NCBI GenBank assembly: GCA_002914845.1
Contig: JXTC01000094.1
Coordinates: forward strand, 474,721-538,720
Reading direction: 5' to 3'
DNA length: 64,000 nt
From: Trema orientale
Lineage: Eukaryota > Streptophyta > Magnoliopsida > Rosales > Cannabaceae
Position 1 is the first letter of the stretch. Every line of letters begins with the position of its first letter. Shown in pieces: positions 13,600-25,732 of the stretch. The position numbers and the translations under genes are program-made. The notes beneath the pieces are model-generated. The model made no database searches and was not told where the DNA came from. It was given only the letters and a program-made list of their open reading frames with translations.

Positions 13600-14790
13600 A
13601 AAGTTTTTATAGGAATACAAAATTTAGCGAGGTTTGTTTTTATAGGAATACAAAAGAGAAATTAGGCGAAATATGCTCCTTAATACCCCTATTTTGGCTC
13701 GTATGCATAAGTTAAAAAACATTTGAAAAATATGTGTGCGGACGAAAATACCCTTACTAATATCTAAGGAAAAATATGCTTCATTTTCAAAAGAGTGTCT
13801 GTCATTCTCTGTAATCAAGCTGAAATCTCGTCTCCTTCATGCCGTCAAACTCATCATTTTCCTCTATTCTCTCTTCATTCTTCTCCAATTTGTTCTGGGT
13901 ATGGTTTGAAATAACATATTATCAAATTTCGAGATGTTATGAGGTCATTTATGTGTTAAAAAATCATTTTTAGGTTAATTTTTACAAGTTTTAACAAAAA
14001 ATCGCGAACATTTTCGATGCTTTTCGATGATTTTTCGATTATATTTCGATGAAAATTATATTCTCAGTAAAATTTCGATGAAAATGGTATTTTTGATAAA
14101 TTTCGATGCAATTTCGATGAATTTTCGATTCTTTTCGATGCATTTTCGATGATATTTCGATGAAAATGGTATTCTCAGTAAAATTTCGATGAAAATGGTA
14201 TTTTTGATAAATTTCGATGCAATTTCGATGAATTTTCGATGAATTTTCGATGCATTTTCGATGATATTTCGACAAAAATGGTATTCTCAGTAATATTTCA
14301 ATAAAGTGGTATTTTTGATAAATTTCGATGCAATTTCGATGCATTTTCGATGATATTTCGACGAAAGTGGTATTTTTCATAATATTTGACAGAATTTCGA
14401 TATAATTTCGATGATGTGATATTTTCGATAAAATATTATGAAAAATACCACTTTCTTCGAAATATCATCGAAAATGCATCGAAATTNNNNNNNNNNNNNN
14501 NNNNNNNNNNNNNNNNNNNNNNNNNNNNNNNNNNNNNNNNNNNNNNNNNNNNNNNNNNNNNNNNNNNNNNNNNNNNNNNNNNNNNNNNNNNNNNNNNNNN
14601 NNNNNNNNNNNNNNNNNNNNNNNNNNNTCACGTGATATATGCATATTTTACAAACTTTTATTTGGGAGAGCATACGGACCAAAATATACCTATTATGATG
14701 CATATTTTACCTAATTTCTCATACAAAATTTAGCGAGATTTGGCAAATTTACCGTTCAAATTTACCGTTTTTATAGGAACACAAAATTTA
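13600..14790. mobile_element. Foldback-type element with TTTCGATG repeats and an N gap
   Basis: The outer arms are inverted copies. AGAAATTAGGCGAAATATGC at about 13650, followed by a stretch ending in GGCTCGTATGC, matches the complement of about 14665-14720. Inside, about 13990-14440 is an array of TTTCGATG-type units with a longer unit carrying GAAAATGGTATT. The array itself turns back: about 14331-14390 is the complement of about 14433-14486. The layout fits a foldback transposon. Because of the gap the centre is unknown. Confidence 0.6.
14487..14627. other. Assembly gap (141 N)
   Basis: A run of N begins right after the inverted TTTCGATG array turns back on itself. A palindrome is a likely cause of the failed assembly. 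Confidence 0.95.
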
Positions 14791-15105
14791 GGCAAATTTA
14801 CCTATATCCTCGGGGTGTTGCTAACCACTTCACTAACTTTAAGTAAGCGGAAAACAAAACTATAGAGGTCTTTATGAATAAAGGTTCTCACCAGTAGAAA
14901 CTAATTTTTGGGATGATTAAAACTAATTACAGTAGGTTTTATTTGTAGCCAACTATAAACCCCAAATATTCATACATAAGCGATGTGGGACAAAGTGCAA
15001 AATAATTACAAAAGCTAACAACATCATGCATACAAAGAAAAAGCGAATTTTGAACACAAAAATCAAAATGTTGTATATATGATTGGTAATATGGTTTTAG
15101 AGTTT
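14791..15105. other. Intergenic DNA, nothing recognised
   Basis: AT-rich DNA between the foldback element and the solo LTR, without frames or clear repeats. Confidence 0.3.
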
Positions 15106-15110
15106 TATAG

Positions 15111-17792
15111 TGTAAAATCCGTATTTAATTAGGGCTAAATAAGTAATTTTAAGATCAAGAGCGTTTTAGTAAATTTAAAATTTTAGATTATTTAAATAAA
15201 ATATCTGGAATATTTTAAAATAAAGTATTAGACTTGAACTCGGACAAAAAAAGTCTAGGTTCATTTGGGCAAAACTAAAAAAAGAAATGGAAATCAGGGA
15301 CTAAAACAAAAATAAATGAGGGCATGAATGAAATAAATTTGCAAAAAATCAAGCTGAAGTGTAATTACTGAAACAGTGCTACAGTTCTCGAATTTGCCCA
15401 TAAATTCCTCAAATTTTTCCTCATCTCAGCCGAGGTCCCCAAAATTTCGAAATACACACTCTCTTTATCACTGTTCACTCGCGAGCCAACCACCGAGAAT
15501 CATTGCCGACGCACCTACCCGCCCGGACCAGAAGATGCCAAAGAACTAGTGCCGACCAACGCTGCTGCGAAATGCTGCCTCTTGCTGGAGTTACAGGCCT
15601 CTGAAGTCTCCGTCAGGCGATCAGTTTCTTGACCGTGAAGCCGCTGTCCGACCTCCATTTGACACACTGATGGCACTGTTAGCTTCGTCTCATCGTCGCT
15701 GTCATTTTTCGACTGCTCTCAACTGCCAACATAACTTTGGTGAGAAACTCACCACTATTACAATATTTTAATATGAGAATTTTAGGTGGATGACCAATAT
15801 TTTAAATTTGATTAAGTAGATATCCACTTTTTAAATTTTATAGCTAAATGTCCAGGTATATATATTTTAACACTTGGTAGATAAACTTATCTACCAATTT
15901 TAGTTACTATGCTGAAATGTACTAGGTATATACTTTTTTATACTTAATATATAAAGTTTTATACTTGGTATATAAGCATATATACTGGACATTTTGCTAT
16001 AACAGTTGAGAAAGGGACATTTACTTAAATTGGGCCCAACATTTGATCACATTTCTATATGGCCCTTTTAATATTAAATATGTTGTATTTTTATAATTAT
16101 TTCAAAAATGAATTTTTTTAGCCTGAGAAAATTACACTATGTTAAAGAGGAGGTTGAGACGAGAATAGTCATCATTTTGAAGTGTTGAAACGGTATCCAG
16201 AATAGTGTTAATTTTTGAATTGAAAAGGTGGTATTTTTCTAAATATTTCCAAAAGTTGATATTTCTAAATTCCGACTTCGAATTTGGACTCACTGAGGTC
16301 GAGAAAAGAATTTTGATATAAAATGTCACTATATTCTGAAGTGACACGAAAATTGAGAAAATGGCCCGTGAATAGTGCCGTTTTGCGTGCCATGGGCCGG
16401 TCCCGTACTGGGACCAATTTTCGACAAATTATATGTCTAACCCAATATTTTTGGGTGCTCTGAATTCAGTAGTGATCTCTGTTTTTCAATCTAAGGCTCC
16501 GTTTAGAAATTCACTTTTTCAAGTGGACGTGTCTAAATATGGAAACAACCGTTTGAACAATCAGGTGACTAACGAGAAACTTTTCTAGCGTCGATAGCTT
16601 TGTATAGCTACCATATCGAGGTAGAGGATCTAATTGCCTTGTTTTCTCTTACATTTCTAAAAAATTGGAATATATTGTGAAATGTGAAATTTAGTGATTT
16701 CATTAAATTAAATTATTTGAGTAAATATTTTGGTAAATTGTGAATTTACGAGACATTGAAAAACTGATCTAGGTATTTAATGTGTGATTTTGTGCAAGTT
16801 TTATTTATGAGATTTTATTAAATCATTGGCACTGTACTACTGGATTTTTAAAGCACAAAATGGATTTTATTTAAAAATCAGAGCACGTTTAGAATATTAC
16901 TGCATAGTTGTTTATATTTCCTCTCGTATTGCACATACCATAGAATCATACATGAGGTCCATCTTAGGCGTCGCAGTGTTTAGTGGGCGGTTAGTATCCC
17001 CTCCCTCAGTGAGAGTCCGTAATTCCACGCGGAGTTTTCTGATTACTCTCACTTGGTAGGTGTAGGCATTCAATTTTCCCTCCGATTTAGTGGGCATAGA
17101 CACATGGGTGTCTCTCCAGTTTTCTGGGATAGGTATCAGGCAGAGAGTACTTAGTACACATAATACAAGTTATTTTAATTCGTGATGAGAGGATGCGAGC
17201 TCATGGGATTGTTTGATTTTGTGATATGTGCACTATAGATTATTTATCTAGTTTTAATATATAGTTTGAATATGATTTCTGTTGATGATTTCAATTTGCT
17301 TTTGATAAGATATTATGTGAACTTTTTTTGGAATAACTAACTATGCATTAGATTTTTGAATTAAACGTTTTTCCCAAAAAGGTAATTGGGTATCCTACTC
17401 GGCATTTCATGCTCACCCCCCTGTTCTCCCTCTCAGATAGTACTCAGGGTAACTTCGGAAGCTCAGATTCTGATCAGTAAGAAGCTGCTTATCTGTTGAC
17501 TAATTAGTAAGTGTGTAAGATAGTACTGTTTATTTTCTTGGCTTGTATTAATAATTAAGGGCCTGTTTTACGGACTTGGTCTATATAACTATTATGCTGG
17601 ATTGTGAGACTACTGATAATGATGCTCGGTTTGTTTTTATATATTCCTTTAATAATCTACATCTAATGGTGATCACAAAACTATAAGAATTTTACTTTTA
17701 ACATTATTTTTATAAATTTTTCAAAAATAACTTTTGAATTTTCACTTGTGAAATTTCCTTTCTGCCACTAGCCCGGGGTTTGGGTCATGACA
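15111..17792 (+). mobile_element. Solo LTR, probably Ty3-type, 2682 bp
   Basis: Begins TGTAAAATCC and ends GGGTCATGACA, with TG...CA termini. The 5-bp sequence TATAG lies directly on both sides (15106-15110 and 17793-17797), a perfect target duplication. No primer-binding site or coding domain lies inside. A GC-richer stretch at about 15470-15725 and a block with GCTCACCCCCC at about 17412 resemble the transcribed part of plant Ty3-type LTRs. A solo LTR arises by recombination between the two LTRs of a full element. Confidence 0.85.
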
Positions 17793-17797
17793 TATAG

Positions 17798-18093
17798 AAT
17801 TAATTGGTTTGGAAATAAGAAATTTTAGTTAATTTTTGAACTTTTAAAACTTCCTTCCAAACCATTTATGCTAGTAAAATATCGATTTACCCTTTTAAAA
17901 TATATATTTAATGACAACTAATTCATTTAAGGACAACTAATGAAATCCTTAATTGTCAAAGTATTTAAAACTTAGTGACCTAATTATCAAAAAATAAAAC
18001 TCATGAACCATTGCCAATCCGTGAAAAATATACGGTCAAACGTACCAAAAGTTCTTTTTGAAAAGATAATGCTAATCGTAAATCTAGCAAAGT
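17798..18093. other. Short intergenic stretch, nothing recognised
   Basis: AT-rich DNA between the solo LTR and the hAT-like element. Confidence 0.3.
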
Positions 18094-18099
18094 CCGTAA

Positions 18100-19251
18100 T
18101 AGGGGTGTAAATCGGGCCGCCCAACCCAGCCCAGGCCCAAACTTTCGGATTTGGGCAGGTTCGGGCTTGGGCTTTTGGGCTCTAAGAAAGTTTCGAGCCG
18201 GGCTAGGCCGGGTTTAAATTAGTAAAAGTTATGCCCAAAGCCCAGCCCTAAAGGTTTCGGGCTTTATGTTCGGGTCGAGTTTAACTTTCGGGCTTTTAGA
18301 ACCCAAATTAATATACATATATATATATGGGTTTGGTATAAATGGTTACAATAATATTTACCCATGGATGGTTACAATGGTTTAAGCCGTTAGATCTATA
18401 TCCTACGGTGGTAATTAGCTTGGTGGTTGGCCAAAAACATTTAATGCTGGCCAAAAAAATTTAGTGCCATCACTACTTTTTTAAGTACCCATCCATGATC
18501 ACAAAAAAATTGTAACCATTGAGAAGTCCTCCATATATATACATATATATGTATATATTAGAATAAGGAAATAGTGAAAGAATTTTTTCTAGTATAATTA
18601 GAAAACAATACTTATACTTTAATTTAGAAAAAATCATTCAAAATTATTCAACTCATAAATTTAAGAACCAACAATTTGGGGAATATTTCTTCGAAATATA
18701 AATAAGAAAAGCTGATGAAATATTATTGAAAAACAAATGATAAAATGAAATAATTAAACTTCAAAGACTTCATCCTCTACATCTTTATCACCTTGAATAT
18801 TGGAATCAGAATCATCTTTTTCTATGAGGTATTCTAAATCGGATATCAAGTCTTGCATTATTTAAAAAAATTAACTAATATTGAAATATTTTAATATCAA
18901 ATAATTAAAATATTTTTTTGACTATTTATAAGTAATAAGTCACATTTTCACTTAGAATATATAGCATTTTTAAAACTTTGGGTATTAAATTCGGGCTTTT
19001 TTAGAAAAAAATTATTATATTTTTTGAGTTTCGGGCTTTTTAAATCGGGTTTTAGGTTTGGGTTTCAAGTTCGGGCTTCGGGCCGAGTTTCAGGCCGGGT
19101 TCATGTGAAAAGTACTAGGCCCAAGTCCAGCCTTAAGAAAAATCGGGTTCGAGCCAGGCTCGGACCATGTCGTGTTCGGGCCGAGTTCGAATCAGGCTTT
19201 TTTCGGGCTAGCCCATCGAGTTTTGGGCTTTCGGGCTCTTTTTACACCCTA
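18100..19251. mobile_element. Non-autonomous hAT-like element with TTCGGGC arrays
   Basis: Ends are inverted: TAGGGGTGTAAA on the left and TTTACACCCTA on the right. CCGTAA borders both ends (18094-18099 and 19252-19257). Each terminal 200 bp is GC-rich and packed with GGGC/TTCGGGC motifs, as in non-autonomous hAT elements with subterminal transposase-binding repeats. The middle is AT-rich and has no transposase. The visible direct repeat is 6 bp, not the usual 8. Confidence 0.7.
18329..18532. mobile_element. MITE nested in the hAT-like element (family X, copy 1)
   Basis: 204 bp. The ends carry inverted ATGGTTACAAT motifs near GGGTTTGG (left) and GTCCTCC (right). It is the inverse-orientation homologue of 41941-42154; shared words include CCATGGATGGTTACAAT and the complement of CACCACCGTAGGAT. 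AT-repeat flanks of 8-9 bp fit a Mutator-like target duplication but are uninformative because the site is (AT)n. Confidence 0.75.
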
Positions 19252-19257
19252 CCGTAA

Positions 19258-20431
19258 CCTAATAAATTATATATGTTAGTTAAATTAGGACAAAGTATAA
19301 AAGAAGAGCTAATTTGAATGGTGGCATGTCTATTTATCGTACACATATATATCATAGGAGTGACAGCAATTTTTTATTATAAATGTTTCGGATGTTATCA
19401 AGGTGTAATATTTCAATAGACTTCGTACAATAATGGCTTAGAGAAATGGATATCGTTCTAGTAGTTAGGACCACTGGCAGTGGCATGCATTCTCATCAGA
19501 TAATCAATAAAATGAGTTCAAACAGAAAGATGAAATGATAATCGATTGCGTATATATTCATACTGATTAATTTCTAGTCTGATTGATGTATTATTTTTTA
19601 TTGTATTGATATTCACATTTTTGTTTTCATTCACTGATGTAGCAATATTAATATTCATATAACGTAAGATGCATGGTCCGAATTCAATTTTCTAGTTTTG
19701 ACCAGAGCAAAATCACAGAAAAAGACTAGAAAACTTAATTAGTACTCGTCTTTCATTCTTGGTCCTACATATATAAATTAAAGTCCTTCCCACACCAAAA
19801 ATAAAAGAGGACGTCTAAATATTAACAATAGAAATCAACATTAATCTGAATATGATATCTTTGCTTGAGCCCAGAAATACTACTAACTTTGAATGTCATA
19901 TTTGCTTACATAATCCTTTTTGGAGGAGAATCTCCACCTATATACCATCCAAGTATAAAATTACGTACAACTATGTATTAATTAATGCATAAGGTCCCTG
20001 TCCGTTTAATTAGATGTGGTCCATCAAATCTCCATACAAATCTCATCATGTTAATTTCTACATGTCGAAATATCCATATTTTTGCTTACATGTGAACACT
20101 ATTTAAAGATTGCTTCTAATTAATTCGCTTAAAGGATATATATACATGTATAAATTGATATCCAGATCAGGGATTCATGACTGCTCTGTACATTATAAAT
20201 TTAAAACTAACACCAATTGTATGTATTCGAGTTTAAAATATAATCTTAGCCACCATCAATATAGTGACATAGTTCTAACCAGTAACATCTGCTTTTCTTA
20301 AATTATATGTACCTAATGGCACTTTATATTTCTTGTATAGCTCGGACATTAATTTTTAATTACCTATTGTTGAATCCTAGCTCCAGAAAAAGAAATAAAA
20401 AATCAAACAAAAAGATAGATGAATTAGTTAG
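19258..20431. other. 5' flank of dioxygenase gene A
   Basis: AT-rich, with no gene and no repeat shared with other parts of the window that I could see. Confidence 0.35.
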
Positions 20432-20439
20432 TATAAATA
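20432..20439 (+). promoter_or_regulatory. Probable TATA box of dioxygenase gene A
   Basis: TATAAATA, 93 bp upstream of the ATG. Genes B and C have similar boxes at comparable distances. Confidence 0.55.
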
Positions 20440-20531
20440 TGATCATACCCTTTGGCGGATTCTCAATTAATTAGAAACTCCAAACATTGATTAGTGATAA
20501 AAGCAAAGTTATTTAATTAGAGGGGGAAAAA

Positions 20532-22108
20532 ATGGGTTCTGCAGTAGAGCCAAGACTTCCAGTCCTAAATTTCTCGAAAGAGACTTTAAACCCTGGCTCA
20601 GAATCCTGGGAGTTGGCACGTAAAGATGTTCAACGAGCATTTGAGGAGTATGGCTGTTTCATAGTATTGTATGAAATGTCTTCCGAATTTCGAAGCACGT
20701 TGTTTGGGGCTCTAGAAGAGTTATTTGATCTCCCAACTGAAACCAAAATGAAAAATAAGTACGAAAAGCCCTTGAATGGTTACGTTGGACAAAATCCAGT
20801 GGTACCCCTCCATGAGAGCTTGGGCATCGACAATGCCACCACTAAAGAGGGAACTCAATTTTTCACAAATCTCATGTGGCCTCACGGAAACGATCGCTTT
20901 AGGTAATAATCACTAACTAATACGAAGATCATCCGTCCAATTTTTCTGTTGAAATATGTAATTTTTGTCCAATATTATATTCGTAATTTTAACTTTTGTT
21001 TTGTTTTTGTTTTTTTTGTTTTTGTTTCTTTTTTTTTTTTTGGTGATGTTAGTGAAAGTGCACACTCATTTGCACAAGTAGCAGCAGAAATCGATGAAAT
21101 AGTGACAAGAATGATATTTGAAAGCTATGGTGTGGAGAAGTACTATGAATCATATGCTGGGTCGATCACATACCTTCTTAGAGTACTGAAACATAAAGCA
21201 CCCCAAGGTGATGATCCTCAGCTGGGTTTTGTGGCCCATACTGATAAGAGCTTCACAACCGTACTCTATCAAGACCAAAATAATGCGTTGGAGGTGGAAA
21301 CCAAGAACGGAGATTGGATCAAAGTTGAGCTCTCACCTTCATCTTTTGTAGTTTTTGCTGGTGATGCACTAATGGTGAGTCCCCCAGTTATTATTATACA
21401 TTCGTATCTTCATGAACTTGGTATTATAAAGGGAAAAGAGTGTTGAGGCACGTGTCTATTTTAATATAGGAAGATACTAAACATTATGACTGTTATATCT
21501 GTCTATTTCTTATTTTTTGAGATGACAATTATGTCTAGATTTAGAACTCAAAGACCTGATTTTATATGTGGCAATTGATGTGTGAAAGTAGGAAGACTCT
21601 GACTATTAATCGATTATACATATGTATACATTTTAGATAATTACCGGTTATATATTACCATAATTAAGTTAGTTTTTTCCAGATAATTTGTCAAGACGTG
21701 TAATATTACTTTTTTTACTGTCCCAATTAATAATGATATGCAAATCAACAGTAAGAGATTGTACTCCTGATTTTTGGTAGCAAATCACCATCAAAAAGTC
21801 TTTTTTTTTTGGGAGAAATTAACCAGTGTTTTCCTCGTGGAATTGGCTTGAATCATGCTTATTAGGCGTGGAGCAATGACAGAATAGTATCTCCTAGCCA
21901 TAGAGTGGTGGTGAGTGGTAAGGAAGATAGATATACTCTTGCACAATTTTCATTCGGGGATGGAATGGTGGAAGTCCCTAAAGAGCTTGTCGATGAAGAA
22001 CACCCTTTGAAGTACAAGCCATTCAGTCATCTTGGCCTACTAGGTTTCTACGCTGAAAATGCTTATAAGAAGTTGAAGTGTCCTATTAAAGCCTACTGTG
22101 GTGTTTGA
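20532..22108 (+). CDS. AOP1-like: AOP-like 2-oxoglutarate-dependent dioxygenase A, 3 exons, 311 aa
   Basis: Soluble Fe(II)/2-oxoglutarate oxygenase of the plant AOP group; substrate unknown. Exons 20532-20902, 21053-21374 and 21866-22108 join in frame and end in CPIKAYCGV. The N-terminal DIOX_N region has NPGSESWELARKDV and EEYGCF. The catalytic half has the iron ligands H186-T-D188 and H243 (SHRVVV). The 2OG-binding arginine is R253, but the usual RxS reads R-Y-T255. Length and exon phases match genes B and C, yet the protein is clearly more diverged. In Brassicaceae, AOP2/AOP3 modify glucosinolate side chains; most plants lack glucosinolates, so that role should not be assumed. The start is the first ATG after the TATA box. 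Confidence 0.9.
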
Positions 22109-22239
22109 TTTATAATTTTATGTTGTGTGAAATAATATCTCTATGTATTTATGCTTTGCTTGAAGTGCGTGTCTGTGATTTGTAACTTCTATGCTTTGGT
22201 TGTAATTTCATTTCATAATAATAGTTGTACTATCATATA

Positions 22240-22245
22240 AATAAA
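22240..22245 (+). terminator. Poly(A) signal of dioxygenase gene A
   Basis: AATAAA, 132 bp after the stop codon in AT-rich DNA, at a normal distance for a plant near-upstream element. Confidence 0.55.
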
Positions 22246-22249
22246 GTCT

Positions 22250-22859
22250 TTTGGGTATTATAATGTGAAACGTGACTTAAATAAAATAATCTTACATTTT
22301 GAGAACTAACAATCCAAACTTTATTGAATTTTGATTATTATTTTTTTTTTTCAAGATTTCCCTAGTCAGCACAACTAATATATCAAAACTAGTGAATGAA
22401 AATGTAAATTTATCCTCTACTAAATAAACACAATCAAACAAATATAAACTCAAATTTTGAAAACTTATACTATATTGCTTACTTAAATACCCAAATATGA
22501 CATAAATAATCAGGTTTTGTTTTAGCATTCCATTGCATGCTATGGATGACGAATTTGTGTTTCAGTTAGTTATTTTAACACTTTTCAGGTGTTTTTATTC
22601 TTGTCCCTAAATTTTCAGCACAAAAAGTTATCTCCTTAAATATAGAAATTGATAAAGAAAATTTAGCATTGTTAGAGTCAAATTTCATTCCTCTCAATTT
22701 AGACTTCCACAGGTTTATGGAGTAGTTTAACGGGAAAATATAGATGGCTTGTAATTTCGGGCTTACTATGCTAAAGAATGATGTATATCTCTTAGTTACG
22801 GATAATTGGATTTTATTCATCCTACTCAAGGGTGAGTGGGTTTGAGGAGATATATAAGG
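22250..22859. other. Intergenic DNA, no gene seen
   Basis: AT-rich DNA between gene A and a solo LTR. No convincing frame or repeat. Confidence 0.3.
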
Positions 22860-22864
22860 AAGTG

Positions 22865-25065
22865 TGTGACAATCCGTTATTAAAAAAAAAAAAAGAGTTT
22901 ATATTTTATATATAATACAAAGATAAAAGAAAAGAAAAAAGAGTCCTTACCTGCTATTAGATATTATTTGGGGTTATATTAGTAATTCAACAATAGACTC
23001 TTTAAGAAACCCTAAGATTAATAGTATGCTCAGTTTATACGTACGCTCTGTAGAAAGAAAAAAAAATAGAGAGAGAGTGGAGGCTATGCATTTAAGAAGA
23101 AAATGATGGTAAAGACAATTGTGATGGGTTATTGAGACTCACACCTAAGGTAATAAACTTTTTTAATTAAGTTTTATGTTTTGGTTTGATTTTGGGATAA
23201 AGATTGAATATCTAGGGTTAGGATTTTGAATTGCTCATAAATTAATTATAAAATATGAGGAAGTATCTGATAGAAGATGAAACTTATTGATATTAGGATT
23301 TAAACAAGACAAATTTTGAGTAATTTGGTTGGGTAAATAGAAAGTTATGAATTTTTTAGTTTTGGGCTAAGATATAAAAATGCAGCAGAGATTCCGATTA
23401 GCTTTTCAGGGACATTATTTGTTTGATTGGGTCATATTTAGTATAGTTAGAAAGCTTATCGACTTATCTTTCCAACGGTATATAATTTGTCAAAAACAAA
23501 CTTTTAACAAAGAGTTATAACCAATTAAAGTGAGTACTACGAATCTGGAAAAATATGAAACTTTGGGTACTTTTAATAAAACGTGACAGTAGATTTTAGG
23601 GCTTTATAGGGCTTACATATGGACCATATAATCACATTCTTGGTACAATTAGGATTTCCATGACTTCTAGAACAAGTCTCCTAAGATTGGTAATTTTAAG
23701 AGAGATGTTAGAATTGTTATAAATCGTGAGAAATTGACATTATTAGGAATAGCTATGAAGTTAATGATAGAAGATGCATAAGCATCAAGTAGTAAATATT
23801 TTTAGTGTAATTAGAGTATGATTTTATTATTGTAATACTTATATATGATTTGTGTGATAATAGATATTTGAGAGGTTATGTTGATTATTTTGGTTAAATA
23901 TGCAAAGCGAATGAGGTAAGTAACCTTTGATCTTTTTTAGTAGTTTTCCTCGTCCAAAAGCTAAATATTTTATTATTTTATTATTTCTAATAGAATCATG
24001 TTTATAAGTGTTTTCTTTAAAATATAATTTCAAGTAAAATTATATTTTCGTAATAACACTATTTATTGAAAGAAATCAGTTTTATTGAAATAACGTAATT
24101 TTTGTGAAAAAATAGTATGATTCTATCTTTTATACTAAATTATGGATCAAGTATATGAATTACTATTGAATGTGGTTACAAGAAAATTATTTTGGAATGA
24201 CTATAATATCATAATAAGGTGAAAGTGAAATTGTTTATGACTTGTTATTATAAATAAGTATTTAGAAACTCTCTTCAGTGACTATGCACGTGGACCCAAT
24301 TCACAGAAATTATATATAGATAGTACTGACCTAGCTGCAGGGTTAAATGTAGTAGATTCGTACCCGGATATAGGAGTTATCTGTAGTAGATTCGGACCCG
24401 ATTATAGGGGTTATTTGTGGTAAATCCGGACCAAGTCACATGGGTTAAGTGTGGCCATAGTCACCAAAAACTGGGGAGAAGTATAATTGAAATTATTATT
24501 GAGAAAAATGGACTCGAAAGGAGAGATTTAAAAACTTATTACTTGTTTCATCAAATTGTTTACTAAACGACTTGATTTGAATATTTTCAAAAGTATTGAT
24601 TTCTTAAACCAAATTTGTTCTGAAAAATATTTGTTAATAATTTTGATTTATATATGCTTGATCCAACTAGTTAAGGTTACTGGTTACTTACTGAGCTTCT
24701 AGCTCACCGTCTTATTTTTTCCTTCTAGGATTTAAAGATTATCAGTTAACAGGCTCATAAAGGGAAATTATTTAGTAGTAATTGAGGTGCATAGTTCAAA
24801 GAGAAGAATTTTTCATCTTGATTGAGAAAATGTAAAGACTTGGAAGGTTGACCATCTTGAATTTATTACTATAGTTTCTACTATATAGTGTTTATTTTGA
24901 ATATCTGGAGACTTTATAAGAATTGTTGGATTTTATGTTATGCATTGGTATTTGTTGGAGACTAAATATTCTTAATTATATTGGTGTATAGAAAGATGCC
25001 TTGCATACCTATAGGGCTTTGTCTTATAGGTATGCGGCGCATATCCTCGGGTACGGGGCATGACA
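22865..25065 (+). mobile_element. Solo LTR of Ty3-type family G, copy 1
   Basis: About 2.2 kb from TGTGACAATCC to GGGGCATGACA. The flanks AAGTG (left) and AAGTA (right) are a decayed 5-bp target duplication. No primer-binding site follows the right end. It is homologous to 31842-33126, 35941-38134 and, inverted, 57861-60125. Shared landmarks are AGAAACCCTAAGA near the start, a 34-bp minisatellite at about 24320-24450, the block GAGCTTCTAGCTCACC and the end region with ATGCCTTGCATA. It has no coding sequence. Confidence 0.85.
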
Positions 25066-25320
25066 AAGTAAGTGCATGATTTTGCTAAAGAAGGAATGTA
25101 TGGCAGCTCAATATGGGATGAGTACATTTCAGCCATCCCATAATTGAAGGAGTCCCATTCGTGTGAGGTTTTCAAGGGGACTTAAGATTTTAGTCATCTA
25201 ATTAAGGGTTGATTTGACTTAACTATACCATAAATGCCTAGCTAGATATTCTAGATTCGTTATATTTTATATAAAGAAAAATTATATTGACTATCCAATA
25301 TGAGTAGATATGTCAAATAG

Positions 25321-25732
25321 GTCGGGTCACCCATTAGGCACGACATATGATAAGGCACGAAAAAATTTGTGCCAAGCACGATACAATACGAGGTGACCTT
25401 GGGCTATGCCAGGCTTATGTTTTTATGCACTATGGGCCAATGTGATAGGATACAATTTTGGGCACGATCTATAAAGCATGAAAGGCACAACAATAGAGTC
25501 TAGGAATGTCAATTTCACCGAACAGAGTGGTGCACCAGCTTGAATGAGATGAATTTTCATCGTCATAAATATTATGGGGCATGGGACAGGGATTCCCTGT
25601 TTAATATGTAGTGTGGTAGAGTGGGATTGGATTACGTGTCCTACACTGACCCTATTCCAATTTATAGAAGTTAATTTTTATTCTTTTATATAATAATAAT
25701 TCAGCTCAATTAAAAATAAGCAGAGATGTGAC
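25321..25732. repeat. GGCACGA-rich remnant, probable hAT-like fragment
   Basis: GGCACGA and GGGC motifs recur at about 25325-25490 in otherwise AT-rich DNA, like the subterminal arrays of the other hAT-like elements here. No matching right end was found before the Copia remnant starts. Confidence 0.3.

Noticed and set aside
14039..14733. Repetitive frames with IEISSKMHRN-like units across the N gap
   Set aside because: Products of the TTTCGATG repeat array and of Ns, with no start context or homology.
15470..15725. GC-rich stretch that looks like an exon
   Set aside because: All frames close quickly and it sits inside a solo LTR with perfect target duplications.
19024..19257. Arg/Gly-rich frame
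   Set aside because: Lies in the GC-rich arm of the hAT-like element; the content is the repeated motif.
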